In this document: piece by piece, positions 39,615 to 53,026 of the stretch
How the letters are laid out: every line of letters starts with the position of its first letter
Position numbering within the stretch: the stretch's first letter is position 1
The notes under the pieces: model-generated
Seen by the model: only the letters and a program-made list of their open reading frames with translations
Told to the model about the DNA's origin: nothing
Databases searched by the model: none
Source of the DNA: Tillus elongatus
Lineage: Eukaryota > Arthropoda > Insecta > Coleoptera > Cleridae
Length of the DNA stretch: 64,000 nucleotides
Direction of reading: 5' to 3'
Assembly: GCA_964006375.1 (NCBI GenBank)
Contig: OZ023262.1
Span: 92,639,654-92,703,653 of the forward strand
Translations under genes and position numbers: made by a program

Positions 39615-41072
39615 TATAGTCCCACGTTTAGGGTGCTAATTGAAATAGTATAGGGTTTTATTTATTTTAATTTTATATAGATTTAGTTTTTTCTATAGAA
39701 AAAATTATTTTCGTTTATTTGATGAGTTTGTTAATAGTCTTTAGCCCTAAGGTTGGGTATAAATTGAAACAGAAGGGTAATAATATGGTTTATGTGTAAA
39801 TAAATGTTTTATAATGTGTAATTTTGTGTCTTATAAATAAATTTCTGAAAATTTGTGATGTTTGTGTTATTTCTAGTGTTTAATACACCGACGAGAACTT
39901 ACTACCTATTTATATTAGTATATTTACCTGTTCTGTTTATTCTTCTTCCTTGCCTCGGCTAACTATTAAATAATAAAACTGAGCAAAATGAGACATAACT
40001 GTAGGATTTTTAGCAGGTTCAGGTCACCTTCTTTTTTATGTAACCTTTAATATTGAAATTCAACTTATTGAAACTTGTTTTTCTTTCCCCCTTTTCCTTT
40101 TTTATACTCTGCCCTCGTATGTATCCTAAATAACCAAACAAATGTCTAATTTTTTCTCACAATACAACATATAACTTTATTTAAATTTAAACGAAACTGA
40201 CAAAACTATCCTTATACTATCCCAATTATTTACAAAGTTGTTACTCTAATAACTTTATAAAGCCTCACTATTTTTGTTTTTTAAGGCCACATTTGGATTT
40301 ATTGTTTTTCTTGAAATTTTTAGTTTAAATTTAAATGGTCTACAGCACCTTTAATCTTATAAATTTACGATATATAGAGCTAAACTATATGCAATTGCTG
40401 CTGCTATCATGTACGGTGGGTCATCTACCCCGCTGATTGCTTGTTTATATGGAACTCTTTCTAAAAATTGCAGAATGTCTTTGCTGGTTGAATTGATGCG
40501 TTCGTTAAAAAAATACCCTATTAATTTTTTGTTTGCTGGTGTATATTTTGCTTTTTAGTTTCTCTGGTAATTATTGCAGACTGGATTGTATAACTTGCCA
40601 AAGTAAGTATGATGTTTATATTTAATATAACACTTACTGTTACTGCTTGAAGGTCTCGTGAACTGGTTGACTTTATTCTTGTTAGTTTTTATATTCCAAA
40701 ATTCCACTTTTATATAAAATTTTACGATGAAAACTTTTTATGCTACCAATCCTTCAAAATCTCTAAAAATTTCTCTTTTTTTATTATTATTATATATAAT
40801 TATATATAAAAGCTGTTGCCAGAGTTTCCTCTGTAGCCTTCTTTAAAAAAATTTTTGAATTTCTTCATTTATCGCTTGGGATACGTGAAAAGCATTGTTG
40901 TCCAAGATTTAACCTAAAAGCACTGTCGGTTTGACAGTTCCCAACTAATCATAGGTTTACACTATCTTACATCTGTTACTTATTCTATGGAATCACCTTA
41001 ACCTAAAATTCACAACTGTCAGAACTAACTTATCCACTAGTATCAATATTCTTTGACAATCGTTCTTTTTTT
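39613..41072. other. No gene seen; possible reverse-strand retroelement end
   Basis: tagtcccacgtttagggtgc (39617) is close to the complement of a TGGCGCCCAACGTGGGAC-type primer-binding site. It could mark the end of a decayed minus-strand LTR here, but no LTR pair or coding sequence supports this. The remainder is AT-rich. Confidence 0.3.
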
Positions 41073-41105
41073 TTATGTCAACAACACACCACGAGGGCTT
41101 ACAGC

Positions 41106-41303
41106 CTAAATACTATCGTACCATGGGTGTTGAAAAGAAGGAAAAAGGCAGCTTGTTAATTCTGGACTTGAAGGTTTGGAGGTTCGGAGGAGAAGGAAAA
41201 ACATGTGCGGCAAGGAATTCCACAACTTGTAAGTCCTCGGGACAAAAGAGCGGGCATAACAAGATGTTCTATGTCTGGTGACCTGGACATTAAAAGGGTG
41301 CAT
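41106..41303 (-). pseudogene. LINE copy 1 C-terminal segment
   Basis: RHRTSCYARSFVPRTYKLWN then SLP is the conserved tail found after RT in I/jockey-type LINEs. It is separated from the RT frame by the (CT)n slip. Confidence 0.75.
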
Positions 41304-41350
41304 TCGCTCTGTTCCCCTGGTAGATCTGCTAGGGGCAGTAGGTGGGGGAA

Positions 41351-42691
41351 TTATGGAGGAAAGCTCCTCTGAGCAGTGCCCGTGCAGATATCTATAAAAG
41401 AGAGAGAGAGGTAACCAACGGCACTTCTGTGGGCAAGGGATGGAAGCCTTTGGGTGAGGGTAGGGTCACCGATGAGACGTATAGCTCTCTTTTGAATGGA
41501 GTCCAGGATAGCGAGTGTAGAAGCGGCAGCTGCACCCCAGATGTGGGAGCAGTATTCGAGGTTTGGCCTTATTTGTGAAGTGTATAAGGTATAGAGATTA
41601 GTTGGTGAAAAGTATTTGCGAGCCCGGAAGAGGAAACCTAATTTCTTAGCAGCCGCTTCTGCAATTGATGTAACATGTTGGTGCCAATTAAGATTTCGAT
41701 CCACAGAAATGCCAACAAGCGAAAAGGACTCATTACTTTGAATAACTTGGTTGTTCATTGTGATGGGTCTAGGGCTGCTGTATCTCTTGTGAGAAAGAAA
41801 GCAAGACTTAGTTTTGGTGGGGTTGAATTGTACAAGATTTCTACTTCCCCAGTCTAATATTTTTTGGAGGTCTACGGAGACAGAACCCTCCATGAGTCTG
41901 CGATCCTCATCTAATTGGGCTAAAGAGACAGGCTTAGAATATTGTATGTTTGAGTGGAGGGTGCTGTCGTCCGCGTAACTGTGAACTGGGTTGGATGTGC
42001 TAGAGAGGAGGTCATTGATGTGGAGAAGAAACAAAGTAGGGGCTAAAGCTGAACCTTGAGGAACTCCTGCATTAATTGGATACAGTTTAGAGGAATGGCC
42101 ATCCACAACAACAGATATGCTCCTGTTGGAGAGGAAATTTGCTGTCCAGGTACAAAGTTTTGGTGGTAGGCCATAGGCCGGAAGTTTATTAAGCAGCGCT
42201 GCTCGCCAGACCTGGTCGAATGCTTTGGATATGTCTAGAGCAACAATCTGGGATTCACCGTGTTGTTCCATAGACTTGTTCCAAGAATGGGTGACAAAGG
42301 AAAGGAGGTCGGCAGTCGATCTGCGCTGACGGAATCCATACTGCCTGTCGTGGATTAGACTGTGTTTTTCAAGGAATTTTAGTAGTTCGGTGTTTATATA
42401 CTTTTCCATCACTTTAGAGATGACTGAAAGGAGAGAAATAGGCCTGTAGTTGCTAGGAAGCGCTTTGGATCCTTTCTTGGGGATGGGTTGTACTCGAGCA
42501 GTTTTCCAGTTACTAGGGAATATGCCTTTGTTGTAAGATATCTGAAACAGACGAGTCAGGACAGGAGCAAGTTCTGGTGCGCATTTTTTGAGAACAATTG
42601 CTGGGATCTCGTCAAGGCCAGAGGCTTTCCTAGTATTAAGAGAAGAGAGCATCTTTCGTACCTTTTTAGTTTTGAAAATGATATCAGTCAT
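41351..42691 (-). pseudogene. LINE copy 1 reverse transcriptase domain (446 aa)
   Basis: RT motifs in order: KASGLDEIPAIVLKKC, PKKGSKALPSNYRPISLLS, GFRQRRSTADLL, VALDISKAFDQVW (catalytic Asp kept), NAGVPQGSALAPTLFLL, SYADDSTLH (YADD) and ISVDRNLNWHQH. The frame leaves register at a (CT)n run near 41400. The true C-terminus (FVPRTYKLWNSLP..., 41106-41303) is in another frame. This break is shared with copy 2. Confidence 0.9.
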
Positions 42692-44079
42692 TTTATGCGC
42701 GACATTGGGGCTGTTGGTGGTTGAACATTTGGAGGTGGGTTGAAAGTAGAATTTCCGGCGAACAACGAAGCAAAAAGTTCAGCCTTGTCCAGGGCGGTAG
42801 AAACAATTTCATCACCTGAGACAAGAGGTGGGAACGTGCTCTTGCAGAAATTATTCCCAATAGACTTAGCAAGAGTCCAGAAGGGTTTGCCGCCGTTGGA
42901 GCTTGAGAGGACTTTGTTTTTGATGTGGTTATTAAACGAGTTTTTTGCCTCAGAAAGAATGCGGACATAGCGGTTTCTTGTGTCGTTGAATGCTTGACGA
43001 TTTTCTTGATTGGGATTGTGTAGAAGCGTTTTGTGAGCTTTGACCTTTTCAAGTCTGGCCTTGTCACAGGATTTAGAGAACCAGGGCTTTTGAGTGGCTG
43101 AAGAGGTTTTCTGTGTACGTGGAATAAATAATTCCATGCCAGCTTGGATAATTTCGGTGACGTTTTGTGAGATATCAGAGGGGCCAGGATGATAGAAGCA
43201 GACAGACGCCCATGGAAATGAGGAAAAGTAATCCCGCATTTCGTCCCAGTTTGCGGAGTTGTAGTGCCAAACGATACGTGGGTGTGATGATTGTGTGACC
43301 TCGGGTTGCATTGCACAGGAAGCAGTGACCATGCCGTGGTCTGAGCGACCAAGGGGGGTGGTGACTGATATCTTATAGCATTCAGGATTTGTAGTAAGAA
43401 GGAGATCCAAGGGATTTGAGCTGTGTGTTGGGATACGAGGAAAGTAAGTAGGTTGCTGAACCATAGTGGCCAAAGAATTGCTGACTGCAAAGGCCTCCGC
43501 TGCTCTCCCTTGTGGATCGGTTTTTGAAGATCCTAGCCATTCCTTATTATGGACATTGAAGTCGCCAAGAATAGTGACCTCGGAGGAAGGATATTCAGAA
43601 ATCAGATAGTCGGTTTTTTCAGAAAGGTAGTCAAAGAGCTGGACAAAGTTGTTGTCAGAAGGTGACCGGTAAATGCAACAGATGAATTTAGTTGCAGCCC
43701 TGAGAGAGAGTTTTATCCATAGTATGTCTTTTCTTCCAGCTTCTAAATTGGGAAGTCTGGTGCAGGGTAGACTGCTACGGACGTATGCGCACACGCCTCC
43801 ATGCAATCTAAAGGCAGTAAGGAGCTCATACCCCGGGAAATTAAGGTGATTAGTGGCTGTTTTGCAACTGATTTGGGTTTCGGTGAGGAAGAGGAGTTGG
43901 GGCCTCTTAGCCTGGAGGAAATGGTGGACGGAGTTCAGGTTAGAATTTAGGCCACATATATTCGAAAAGGATATGTTAAATCTTGATGTTGGCGCCCCCT
44001 GTACACCCCTCTCCCGGAGATCCGAATGGAGGGGTATTTTGCCTCCGGAATATTTTATACAAGGAGGAGCCATCATCAT
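42688..44079 (-). pseudogene. LINE copy 1 endonuclease domain (463 aa)
   Basis: APE-type endonuclease that nicks the target. It shows the N-terminal SFSNICGLNSNLNSV, LLFLTETQ (catalytic Glu), CIYRSPS, VTILGDFNVHNKEW, SNPLDLLLT and LGRSDHGMV. It ends at 42688 because one base is missing relative to copy 2, after NVQPPTAP, so it is cut off from the RT domain, which continues in the next frame. Confidence 0.88.
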
Positions 44080-44200
44080 TTTTACTTATAAGGGAAACCG
44101 ACTCATACACCAGAACCGGAAACGTCCGTTGAGACTTCACCGGCCCCTTGATGTATGGGGTGGTACCTCCTCGGGCGTGAAAAAATCCTTTACTATTACA

Positions 44201-44475
44201 TAAAGGAAATTTCCACTACCACCTGCTATGGATTGGATTGGATCAATGTCTACCCCTTTAAAAATAAGATTAATAAAGGGACTATCAATTGTACAGTAGT
44301 TATGATTTTCGACATAGTAGGAGGATACAAAACATTTTCATCATTTTGCATCCATGCCTATCTTATCGAGTCTTGTTAAATGGGCACCTTGGTAAATATG
44401 GGTTGATATGGTTTATAAGGGAGCCAACATAAAATACACACACGTATACATATGGACTTATACAAAATAACTGAA
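44201..44475. other. No gene seen
   Basis: Possible remaining LINE 5' sequence, then unassigned DNA. Confidence 0.4.
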
Positions 44476-44586
44476 CGTAAATACTGGTTCTAGGGGCTCT
44501 AATTCGCGTTCATTTGAAGAAAGTTTCCGAAAGTCTCACCATCGTGACCTCTCTGTTGGTAAATTTTCGTAATGAAAACTCCCTAG
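44476..44586 (-). mobile_element. HINE-like left arm, solo
   Basis: tactggttctaggggctcta...gtctcaccatcgtgacctct then a decayed hairpin. No TA core adjoins it. Confidence 0.7.
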
Positions 44587-44676
44587 AAAACCACGGTGTA
44601 GTATATGTGATTCAGACCTAGCAGTGATTTTTTGAAGTTACCTTTGTACAGTCAACAGCAATCACAAAAAAACTCG

Positions 44677-45128
44677 GGACGCAGCAAGTGCGTTATGGTA
44701 GTGAATTTTTATTAAATGTTTCAAATTTAAATAACTCAATTTTCTATAAACTTAGAGAGTTTAATTTCAATAAGTAGTAAGGTTTTTCCTAAGGCAAGAT
44801 ATTCACAAAATTTCATTAAAATAACTTTGTAATTTTCGGAGAAAAAAATTTTTTTCGAAAGAAAATTTAAAATTTGAATAACTCAATTTTCTCTAAACTT
44901 AGAAAGTTGAATTTTGGTATGTAGTAAGGTTGAGGCAACATATATAGTAAATTTCATTGGAACAGCTTTGTCACTTTCGGAGAAAAAATTTTTTTCGAAA
45001 GAAAACTCAAAATTTTTCCGGAAAACCCCGTCTGATTTTTCTGGATAACGAACTCATCCAAGCCATTAATAAAAGACAGGCACTTGCCAAGTTTTATCGA
45101 AATCGGTTAATTATTTTTTGAGTTATCA

Positions 45129-45201
<73 letters not shown>
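44677..45201 (-). mobile_element. HINE-like right arm and (TA)n core
   Basis: It starts ggacgcagcaagtgcgttat and runs to ttattttttgagttatcata and (TA)n (45133-45201). A unit of about 150 bp (from aaataactcaattttctata) is duplicated at about 44722 and 44874. No left arm follows the TA tract. Confidence 0.8.
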
Positions 45202-45205
<4 letters not shown>

Positions 45206-45829
45206 ATATTATGCTGTGACAATACCTCTCTCAAGCAACCTAAAATATAATCAAAATATGCACAGTTATATATGTTTTATTTCTTTTTCCCTTGTCTTAA
45301 TACACTACATATTTTATGACAATCGATTTAATTTACTTATTTGATTTCATAAATAGTCGGTTAATAGTGACTTGGAATGTAGTAGACACCACATCTTCAA
45401 ACATATTAAGAGAATATGAGTAAATCAACACAACTGGGAATGAATTCGGTCAGTCCCCCAGCCACGTGGTTAAAAAACACTGTTTGTATGAGTGGTTACA
45501 ACTCTACCTCTAAATAAAAGGACTGTAACAGCGGCAGAAGCAGAAGTCAATGGAAGGTGTGTATATTCGGAAAGAAACTATTGACTATTAATAACAACAA
45601 TTGACTAAAAACGCTGCGAGTTGTAAGGAAAACATAATTATACTACAGAGGTGATAAATGATAATAAATTACAATAGGGTTATATATAATCGTAAATGCT
45701 TCCAATGATTAACAATCAGTGAATTCAGTATTACTGACATTTCTCGGAAACTTACAAATGAATTTCATGAGTCAATAAGAGAAGCATTGACTAACCAACA
45801 GCAATCACATACTTATGATTTAAACATAA
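45202..45829. other. No gene seen
   Basis: Unassigned sequence between two HINE-like copies. Confidence 0.5.
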
Positions 45830-46338
<509 letters not shown>

Positions 46339-46991
46339 TAATATATCTGAGTGCATAGGTGTATCTTTATCTCGTGACCGTGATTTTGTGTAACTTTTTT
46401 GAAAATATCCAAGTTGCATTTAAAATCTGATGTCGTGTTGTGTGTAGATTGGTGTGACATTTTTAGCACTTATTGCATCAACACTAACCCAATTCATTTC
46501 TTTTTAAGAAAAAAGGGCAGAAGAATTGACTGTATCAAAAGTAAAATCATCAGCGCAAGCCTTTTAAAATTTTCCATATTTACAAAGCATAACTTATATA
46601 ACTACCGTCAGTGTTGTCAATATAATCAAACGATACCGTCCTCCGGTGGTTTTCATGCATTGCTTCCAGTGAAAGCCGTATATAAATTAAAACTGATTCC
46701 CGCATTTCCAACAGTCGTTCTCAATCCATGGCTGAAAGCCGTCAGACGACAATTTGTTCTATTAATTACAAGAAACAGCGATGCTCAAAGTTTTCAAAGA
46801 CCCCCGGGTCTGGTAGAAAGGTTTACCTACATGCTTATAGCAAACTAAATAAGCAAAATATGTGCTACGAAAATGAGAACATATTTTTTTCTCTCATCAT
46901 AAACCGTTACAAAATGTGAGTATGAATCAAAGACGCATTTAAATGCTGTAAGGAATTGTTAGAAGTTCTGCATTATTATTTAAAAATGTCT
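46339..46991. other. No supported gene; one 149-aa frame
   Basis: An open frame at 46399-46848 has no domain, signal or codon pattern that I recognise. It is the longest non-repeat frame outside elements, but chance is more likely. Confidence 0.35.
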
Positions 46992-48290
46992 GGACGCAGC
47001 AAGTGTGTTATGGTAGTTGATTTTCATACAAATGTTTTTAATAGCAAATATGCGATATTTTTAAAGAAAGCAGGCATGAAATTTGGTTGCCAGTATCATC
47101 AAAATAACTTAATTGTTTGACAGTCTACAAAAAAGTAAACTTAAAATGTTCCCGAAAAAACTGGTTTCTTGGACAACGAACCTAATAGGTTAATAGCAAA
47201 TTGAGTTATTAAAATTTGAAGCATTTAATGGAAATTTGCTACCATAACGCACTTGCCGCGTCTCGAATTTCTTCTCTTACAAACATGCATTGTATTTCGA
47301 TGGAAAATGCAAAAATGCAATAACATAAGGCGTGTTTGATTAAAAGAAAAAGAAAATTTTTATGACCAAGGACTTATGGCCATCTGTGATTGTTAAAATA
47401 TTTTTTTAAATATAGCTCAAGATACCCTATAATCAAGGTATACAATTTTTATCCGCATCTTGTATAATAACGGATATATTGACCTTTATTATTTTTTTAC
47501 GAAAACTCGCCAAAAATTTTATACCATTAAATAATAAACTACTGCCAAGGCATCAGAGAAACGGTCTATTTGAAATGAACTTTCTGTAAATATATAAGTA
47601 AAATGAAGGACAATGAAGGTTGAAGCTAAGACTTTGGGTTTGTAAAACATTCTTTCTGCGACATTTTCTTTATAACCTGTTATATTTTCAGCATCCTTGC
47701 CTAAATGTTGCCAATTTTGAAGTTTTAAATCGTGACTTCGACGTTTTGAGGAAAACCACATTGTTTTCTTTAAACGCCTATAACTTTTTTGTCTGTTAAC
47801 TTAGGGAGCTAAATTCAGGTAATTTGCCTTAAATGATATATACCGGTGCACCAGTTTCGGCTGCCCTTACTTAGTTATTTCCGGAGATATAAAAAGTTGA
47901 CCTTTTTGCGCCAACAAAACTTAACCGTTGTATGTAATATTCAATTAGTTTTCTTAATCACACAAACGATTTGTTCTTGTGCTTTCCTCTTATCACCAGT
48001 GGCACCCAAAATTTTATTTCTTTAAATGCCTATAACTTTTTTTGTTTTAACTTAAAGATCTGAATTTTGGTGTGTAGGGTAAGTTTGGTAGTAGAAACGT
48101 ATGTGTTAAATTAAGTTGTCATAGCTCTGTTATTTTCGGAGATAAAAATTTTTTTCGAAAGAAAATCCAAAATTTTCCCGGAAAAACTGGTCCGATTTTC
48201 GTGGCTAACGAACTTGTCCAAGCCACTTGCAAAAGGTAGGCACGTGCAAAATTTCATCCAAATCTACCTAATATTTTTTAAGTTATCGGT

Positions 48291-48379
<89 letters not shown>

Positions 48380-48432
48380 ACAGATCTCCTCAGTATTAAT
48401 TTTTCGTTTTACGAAAAATTCGCTAAAATATT
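46992..48432 (-). mobile_element. Composite HINE-like unit
   Basis: Order: an outward-facing 3' tip (ggacgcagcaagtgtgttat), subfamily-b arm, a second 3' tip facing the other way (gctaccataacgcacttgcc, to about 47262), about 500 bp of linker (acatgcattgtatttcgatg), a reverse right arm, (TA)n 48295-48375 and a short left arm with the hairpin ttttcgttttacgaaaa. The same order is found at 57061-58519. Confidence 0.7.
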
Positions 48433-49118
48433 CGGAAAGAAAACACAAAATGTTCCGGGAAACCTAGGTCGATTTTCCTGGCTAACGAACTTATCCAAGT
48501 CACTTGTAAAAGGAAGGTACTCACCAAATTTGGTCAGATCATGTCATTATAAGTATATGTGTCTTTGTTCTCTAATCCCAAAATACGAAAGACAACCCTC
48601 GTATTATCAATTACTTGGTAAAATGATTCCAAAAACAATTAACGATTTGAAGAGGTCTTCATATATTACCACCACACTATAGATTCAGTGTGGTAAGATT
48701 CCGTTTAGTTTAATAACTGTAATCCAAATTTTTTCGAAATTAAATGAACATAATTTTGAAAAGACCGCGTAATAAATTTCCTGTTGTTGGAAAGAAAGTT
48801 ATAAAGTAAAGTAGAGTAAACAAAGATGGATATATGACACTGCTAGGTACATTTGAAGAACCCACATCACCACAACACATCTTACAATCGTGATGGTCGT
48901 TTCAATATCCAAGTTAGCGTCATCAGAGGTTGAAAAATTCTTACATTGCGTTTATATTTTATAATAAACAGAATGTAAAAAAAAATAATATGCATATTAA
49001 ATGGATATGTAGAAAAACTGCAGATGCTAAAGCGAATTGAGAAAGGTTACCATCAGCCCCAGACTAAATTTAACATAAATGAGTTTGAACAGGTTACGTT
49101 ATGTATTGTAAAACATAT
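48433..49118. other. HINE right-arm scrap, then no gene
   Basis: 48433-48540 repeats part of a right arm (cgaacttatccaagtcactt). A small hairpin ccacactatagattcagtgtgg spans about 48672-48693. Nothing else is recognised. Confidence 0.45.
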
Positions 49119-49157
49119 GAAAATTTGCTACTATAACGCACTTGCTGCGTCCGTACT
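49119..49157 (+). mobile_element. HINE-like 3' tip, solo
   Basis: gaaaatttgctactataacg then cacttgctgcgtcc. Confidence 0.65.
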
Positions 49158-49978
49158 ATTAAATATTGTCATTGCGAATGACATAGATCAATTCAATTGT
49201 CATGTAGTCATATATTTCAGAAAAGGGAAGTAATTGCTTAAATCTTTGTGAAAGTTTGTGCTGCGAATCTTCCACGGAAAGGCATACTCGATCAAGGGCT
49301 ATTTATAATATGTGATAAAACAGTTTGCGTTGAAGATGGTCTAGTACAGACTACAAGTAATCGCACTATAGTTAAACCATCTGCAATACTGAAGCGACAC
49401 CAGAATTTCAGTAGGGCGAATAATAATAATAATGAAAATTAGGTAAACAGCGTGTTCTAGGGAGTTGTTTACAATAGCTATCTCCGTTACTATTGGAGTT
49501 ACAATGTAGTTCCAATGAGGAAAGCTGTTTATCTTTTCAGGGAGCATCTCGATTCTGGGGTCAAAAAAACCCCACCTACGATCCAAAATATTTTCACATT
49601 AGTGGCAGCACAGAATACATCATTGTGATTTAGCAGATGATGACATCCGAAACTACACACTCTGATGGGCAATACATAAATCATTTTCGTGATCTGCCAA
49701 GATAAAACACAAGATCAAACAACGGCATCTTTATGCATTCTGATAACTATTTCAATTCTGACACACTTCTTCCAATAATAACGTAGATGGCTATTGTAAA
49801 TGTTTCTCGTAAAGAAACATATGCAGATCTCGATATATCTGGAACGATGCAGAATCAACTAGAACGTGCTAGTTTAATCAGATATACAATCGAATTTGCA
49901 GGTGCTTTAGCTAGGAAAATACCTAGCCTTCCATGTATAAAAATGAACTTAATATGTCAATCTCAGCTGTTGTATGCA
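49158..49978. other. No gene seen
   Basis: Unassigned. Short frames only. Confidence 0.45.
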
Positions 49979-52668
49979 TGTGTTATAGAGTTTATGTTCT
50001 GTTCATGTTAGGCTAGTATATACAAGAAGAAGACTTTAGTTTATGGTTAGAAGGACAGTTTAAGTTTATAGAATTAGAATAGAGATAGATATGCAACGGA
50101 AGGTTAGGTTAGGTGATCAGGTCACAATTTATAATAATAACTTATATATGTAAGGTTCTAATAAACGGTTATTAATTAGAAGCAACGTGTTCCTTAAACC
50201 ATTAAACATAATATATAACATGGCGCTGCGACAGAAAGGACCGCTGGTCAGAGAGTAAGCAGATGTTAAAAGTGTAAAATTCAGGTGGAACCTGGAGAGA
50301 AAATGGAAGCAAAGTTACCCGCGTCCTTGTCACTGGACGGGAATGTAGTGAATAACTGGAGAAAGTTCAAACATAACTGCGAAATATACATGGTAGCTAG
50401 TCATAAATCAAAAAAACCGGATGATATAAAGGTAGCAACACTATTAAATATAATAGGAGATGAAGGCTTGGAGATATATAACAATTTCACACTTTCTGAG
50501 AACGAAAAAGGAAATTATAAAAAAGTAGTGGAGGAGTTTGAAAAATATATGATTCCCAAGAAAAATGAAGTGTACGAAAGGTACATATTCTACAGAAGAC
50601 AGCAAGAAGAGGGTGAAAGTGTTAGTCTACTCATTGAGGACTTAAAGAAGCTAGCAAAGACATGTGAGTTTGGAGAGGAATCCAATAAAATGATCAGAGA
50701 CAGAATCGTGTTAGATGTCCAGGACCTTAAGCTGCAAGAAAAATTATTGAATACTGAAAAATTAAGTCTAGAAAAGTGCATAGAATTGTGCAAGAGTAGT
50801 GATGTCATGAAAGAGCAACTAAAGGTTATTCAAGAGAGAGAAAAAGTCATAGCTGAAGTGAAGAATAAACCATTCAGCCTGTAGAACAAAGAAGACAGAA
50901 GACAAGTAAATGCAGAAACCCAATTCAAGTGCAAGAGATGTGCAACAGTACATGGGGTGTACCAGTGTCCTGCGTTTGGAAAGATGTGTAAAAAGTGCGG
51001 TAAACCTAATCACTTCAGAATATGCTGCAGAACACAATTCAAAAAGGTTAACGAAACCACAGAGTGTGAAGAGGTACCAACTAGCTTCATTGATACGGCA
51101 GTTAAAAAAAACTGTGTCTATGAAATTACTTGGTGGCAAAAAGTTGATGTTTTATCAAGCAAGGCTGACTTTAAATTAGACACAGATGCAGAAGTGAATA
51201 TTTGACCCAAACGAGTATATGAAAAACTGGGTAACATTGGAAAATTGGAAAAATCTAATATGATTCTTGAGGCATATAATGGTAATAAGATACATTTATT
51301 AGGAACTGTAAGTTTAGTATGCAAAGCTAATAATATATCAAAGGTGATAAACTTTGCTGTTGTCGATTCAAAATCAGCTCCATTGTTAGGGTTAAGATCA
51401 TGTGTTGATTTAGGACTAGTAAAGAAGATTAATTCTATTCGTGAATACACATCTACTGATGATGTCATAAATAATAATATAGATCTGTTCACAAGAACAG
51501 GCAAGTTTCCTGAAAAATGTGCCATAAATTTAAAAAGTGATGCTATACCAGCAGTGAGGGCACCGAGAAGAGTTCCAATGTCAATGATAGAAAAATTGAA
51601 ACCAAAACTAGTACAACTAGAAAAAGAAGACATTATTGAAAAATGTGAGGACATGGTTGAGTGGGCAAGTAATCTTGTGGTTGTAGAGAAACCTGATGGA
51701 TCAATCAGGCTGTGTTGGGATCCAGTTGATTTAAATAAGTGTATCAAACGTGAGTATTATCTTATTCCTACTGTAGATGAAATTAGTGCAATATTAACAG
51801 GGAAAGGGTACTTAACAGTATTCGATCTCAAGGATGGTTTTCATCAAGTAGAACTTGATGATAAGTCGAAGAAGCTATGCACTTTCAGTACACCTTTTGG
51901 GTACTATTGTTATAAGAGACTACCATTTGGGATATGTGTGGCCCCTGAATTTTTTCTGATATTAGGGGTGTTATTGTATATTTTGATGATATACTTATAG
52001 CAGGGCATAATGAGAAAGAAAACAATAAAATTTCAGATAAGGTGTTAGAGAGAGCTAGAAAATTCAATGCAAAATTCAATCCTTCCAAAGTTCAATATAA
52101 GGTCACAAAAGTTAGATATTTGGGTCATTAGTTTTCAAAACAAGGCATACAGGTTGATGAAGATAGAGTAAAATCAGTCATACAGTTGAAAAAACCTGAA
52201 AATAAAAAAGATTTACAAAAGGTGTTGGGTATTTTTAACTATTTTCGAAATTTTATACCCAACTTAGCACAAGCATCAGCTCCGCTGAGAGAATTACTCA
52301 AAAAAGATGTAATATTCACATGGTCAAGCCACCACGATAGGGCATTTGAAGACATAAAGAGCTTGTTATGTAATGCTCCTGTTCTGACAAATTATGACAA
52401 TACAAAAGAAGTAGATATTCAAACAGATGCATCGAAAGACGGAATAGGGTCATGTTTGATACAGGAAAATAAAATAGTATCGTACTCCTCACGTAGTCTC
52501 ACCGAAACAGAGAAAGGTTGGGCACAAATAGAAAAAGCATATTTAGCTGTACTTTTTGCTGTTCAAAAATATCATAACTATATTTATGGTAAGAAGATAA
52601 CAGTGTGGTCAGATCACTTACTTTTAGTAACCATAAACAAGAAAAATGTGGGAAACATAGTCTCACCA

Positions 52669-52670
<2 letters not shown>
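49979..52670 (+). mobile_element. Mag-like Ty3/gypsy retrotransposon, 3'-truncated
   Basis: The end of the 5' LTR (ataatatataaca) is at 50220 and the primer-binding site tggcgctgcgacagaaagg starts at 50221. A single gag-pol frame with several lesions runs to RNase H and is then cut off at a (TA)n tract. Integrase and 3' LTR are absent. The LTR start (about 49979) is a guess. Confidence 0.8.
50285..52670 (+). pseudogene. Mag-like gag-pol pseudogene
   Basis: Gag (50285-50884, 199 aa, LPASLSLDGNVVNNWRKFKH) stops at an in-frame TAG. The frame continues with zinc fingers CKRCATVHGVYQCPAFGKMC and CGKPNHFRICC. The protease DTGA is DTDA and is followed by a TGA. RT shows VVVEKPDGSIRLCWDP, YLTVFDLKDGFHQVEL and LPFGICVAPE, then a small deletion with frameshift before YFDDILIAGHNEK. 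A stop follows YLGH. RNase H keeps QTDASKDGIG, EKGWAQIEKAYLAV and WSDH. It clearly belongs to the Mag/K02A2.6-like branch and is non-functional. Confidence 0.88.

Positions 52671-52746
<76 letters not shown>
52671..52746. repeat. (TA)n microsatellite cutting off the Mag-like element
   Basis: It begins right after the codons for NIVSPR of the RNase H region. Confidence 0.95.
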
Positions 52747-52748
<2 letters not shown>

Positions 52749-53026
52749 ACACGAATTTCTATGATAACGCATAATAAATCCATTTTATGCAAGATATGAA
52801 GAAAAATTGTATACGCTAATAATAGAGTCTCTTGAGCTGCATCTATTTTGACACTCACAGTGTGGCCCATCAGTCGTTGCTGGTGATACAAGCTTCATGT
52901 TTTTAATCGAACACTCCTGGTAATTTTACAAATCTGTAAACAAAATGTGATAGCGTTCGTCGTTTTCGAGTCATTTTAATTTATTTGCCACTTTTCACAT
53001 CTTTAGCACATATCAAAACATTTCGG
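52747..53026. other. No gene seen
   Basis: Unassigned sequence not related to gypsy integrase. Confidence 0.5.

Larger units (their letters stand above)
41073..44200 (-). mobile_element. LINE copy 1 (I/jockey superfamily)
   Basis: Minus-strand non-LTR retrotransposon with endonuclease and reverse transcriptase. The 3' end lies near 41075 (complement of accacgagggcttacagcct) followed by an A-run. The 5' side extends beyond 44079 as untranslated sequence of uncertain limit. It shares most of its length with 61057-63936. Confidence 0.88.

Noticed and set aside
42693..43490. 265-aa minus-strand frame
   Set aside because: Shadow of the LINE endonuclease in another frame.
46399..46848. 149-aa frame as a host gene
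   Set aside because: No domain, no start context or splice evidence, and it is flanked by repeats. Kept only as a remark.
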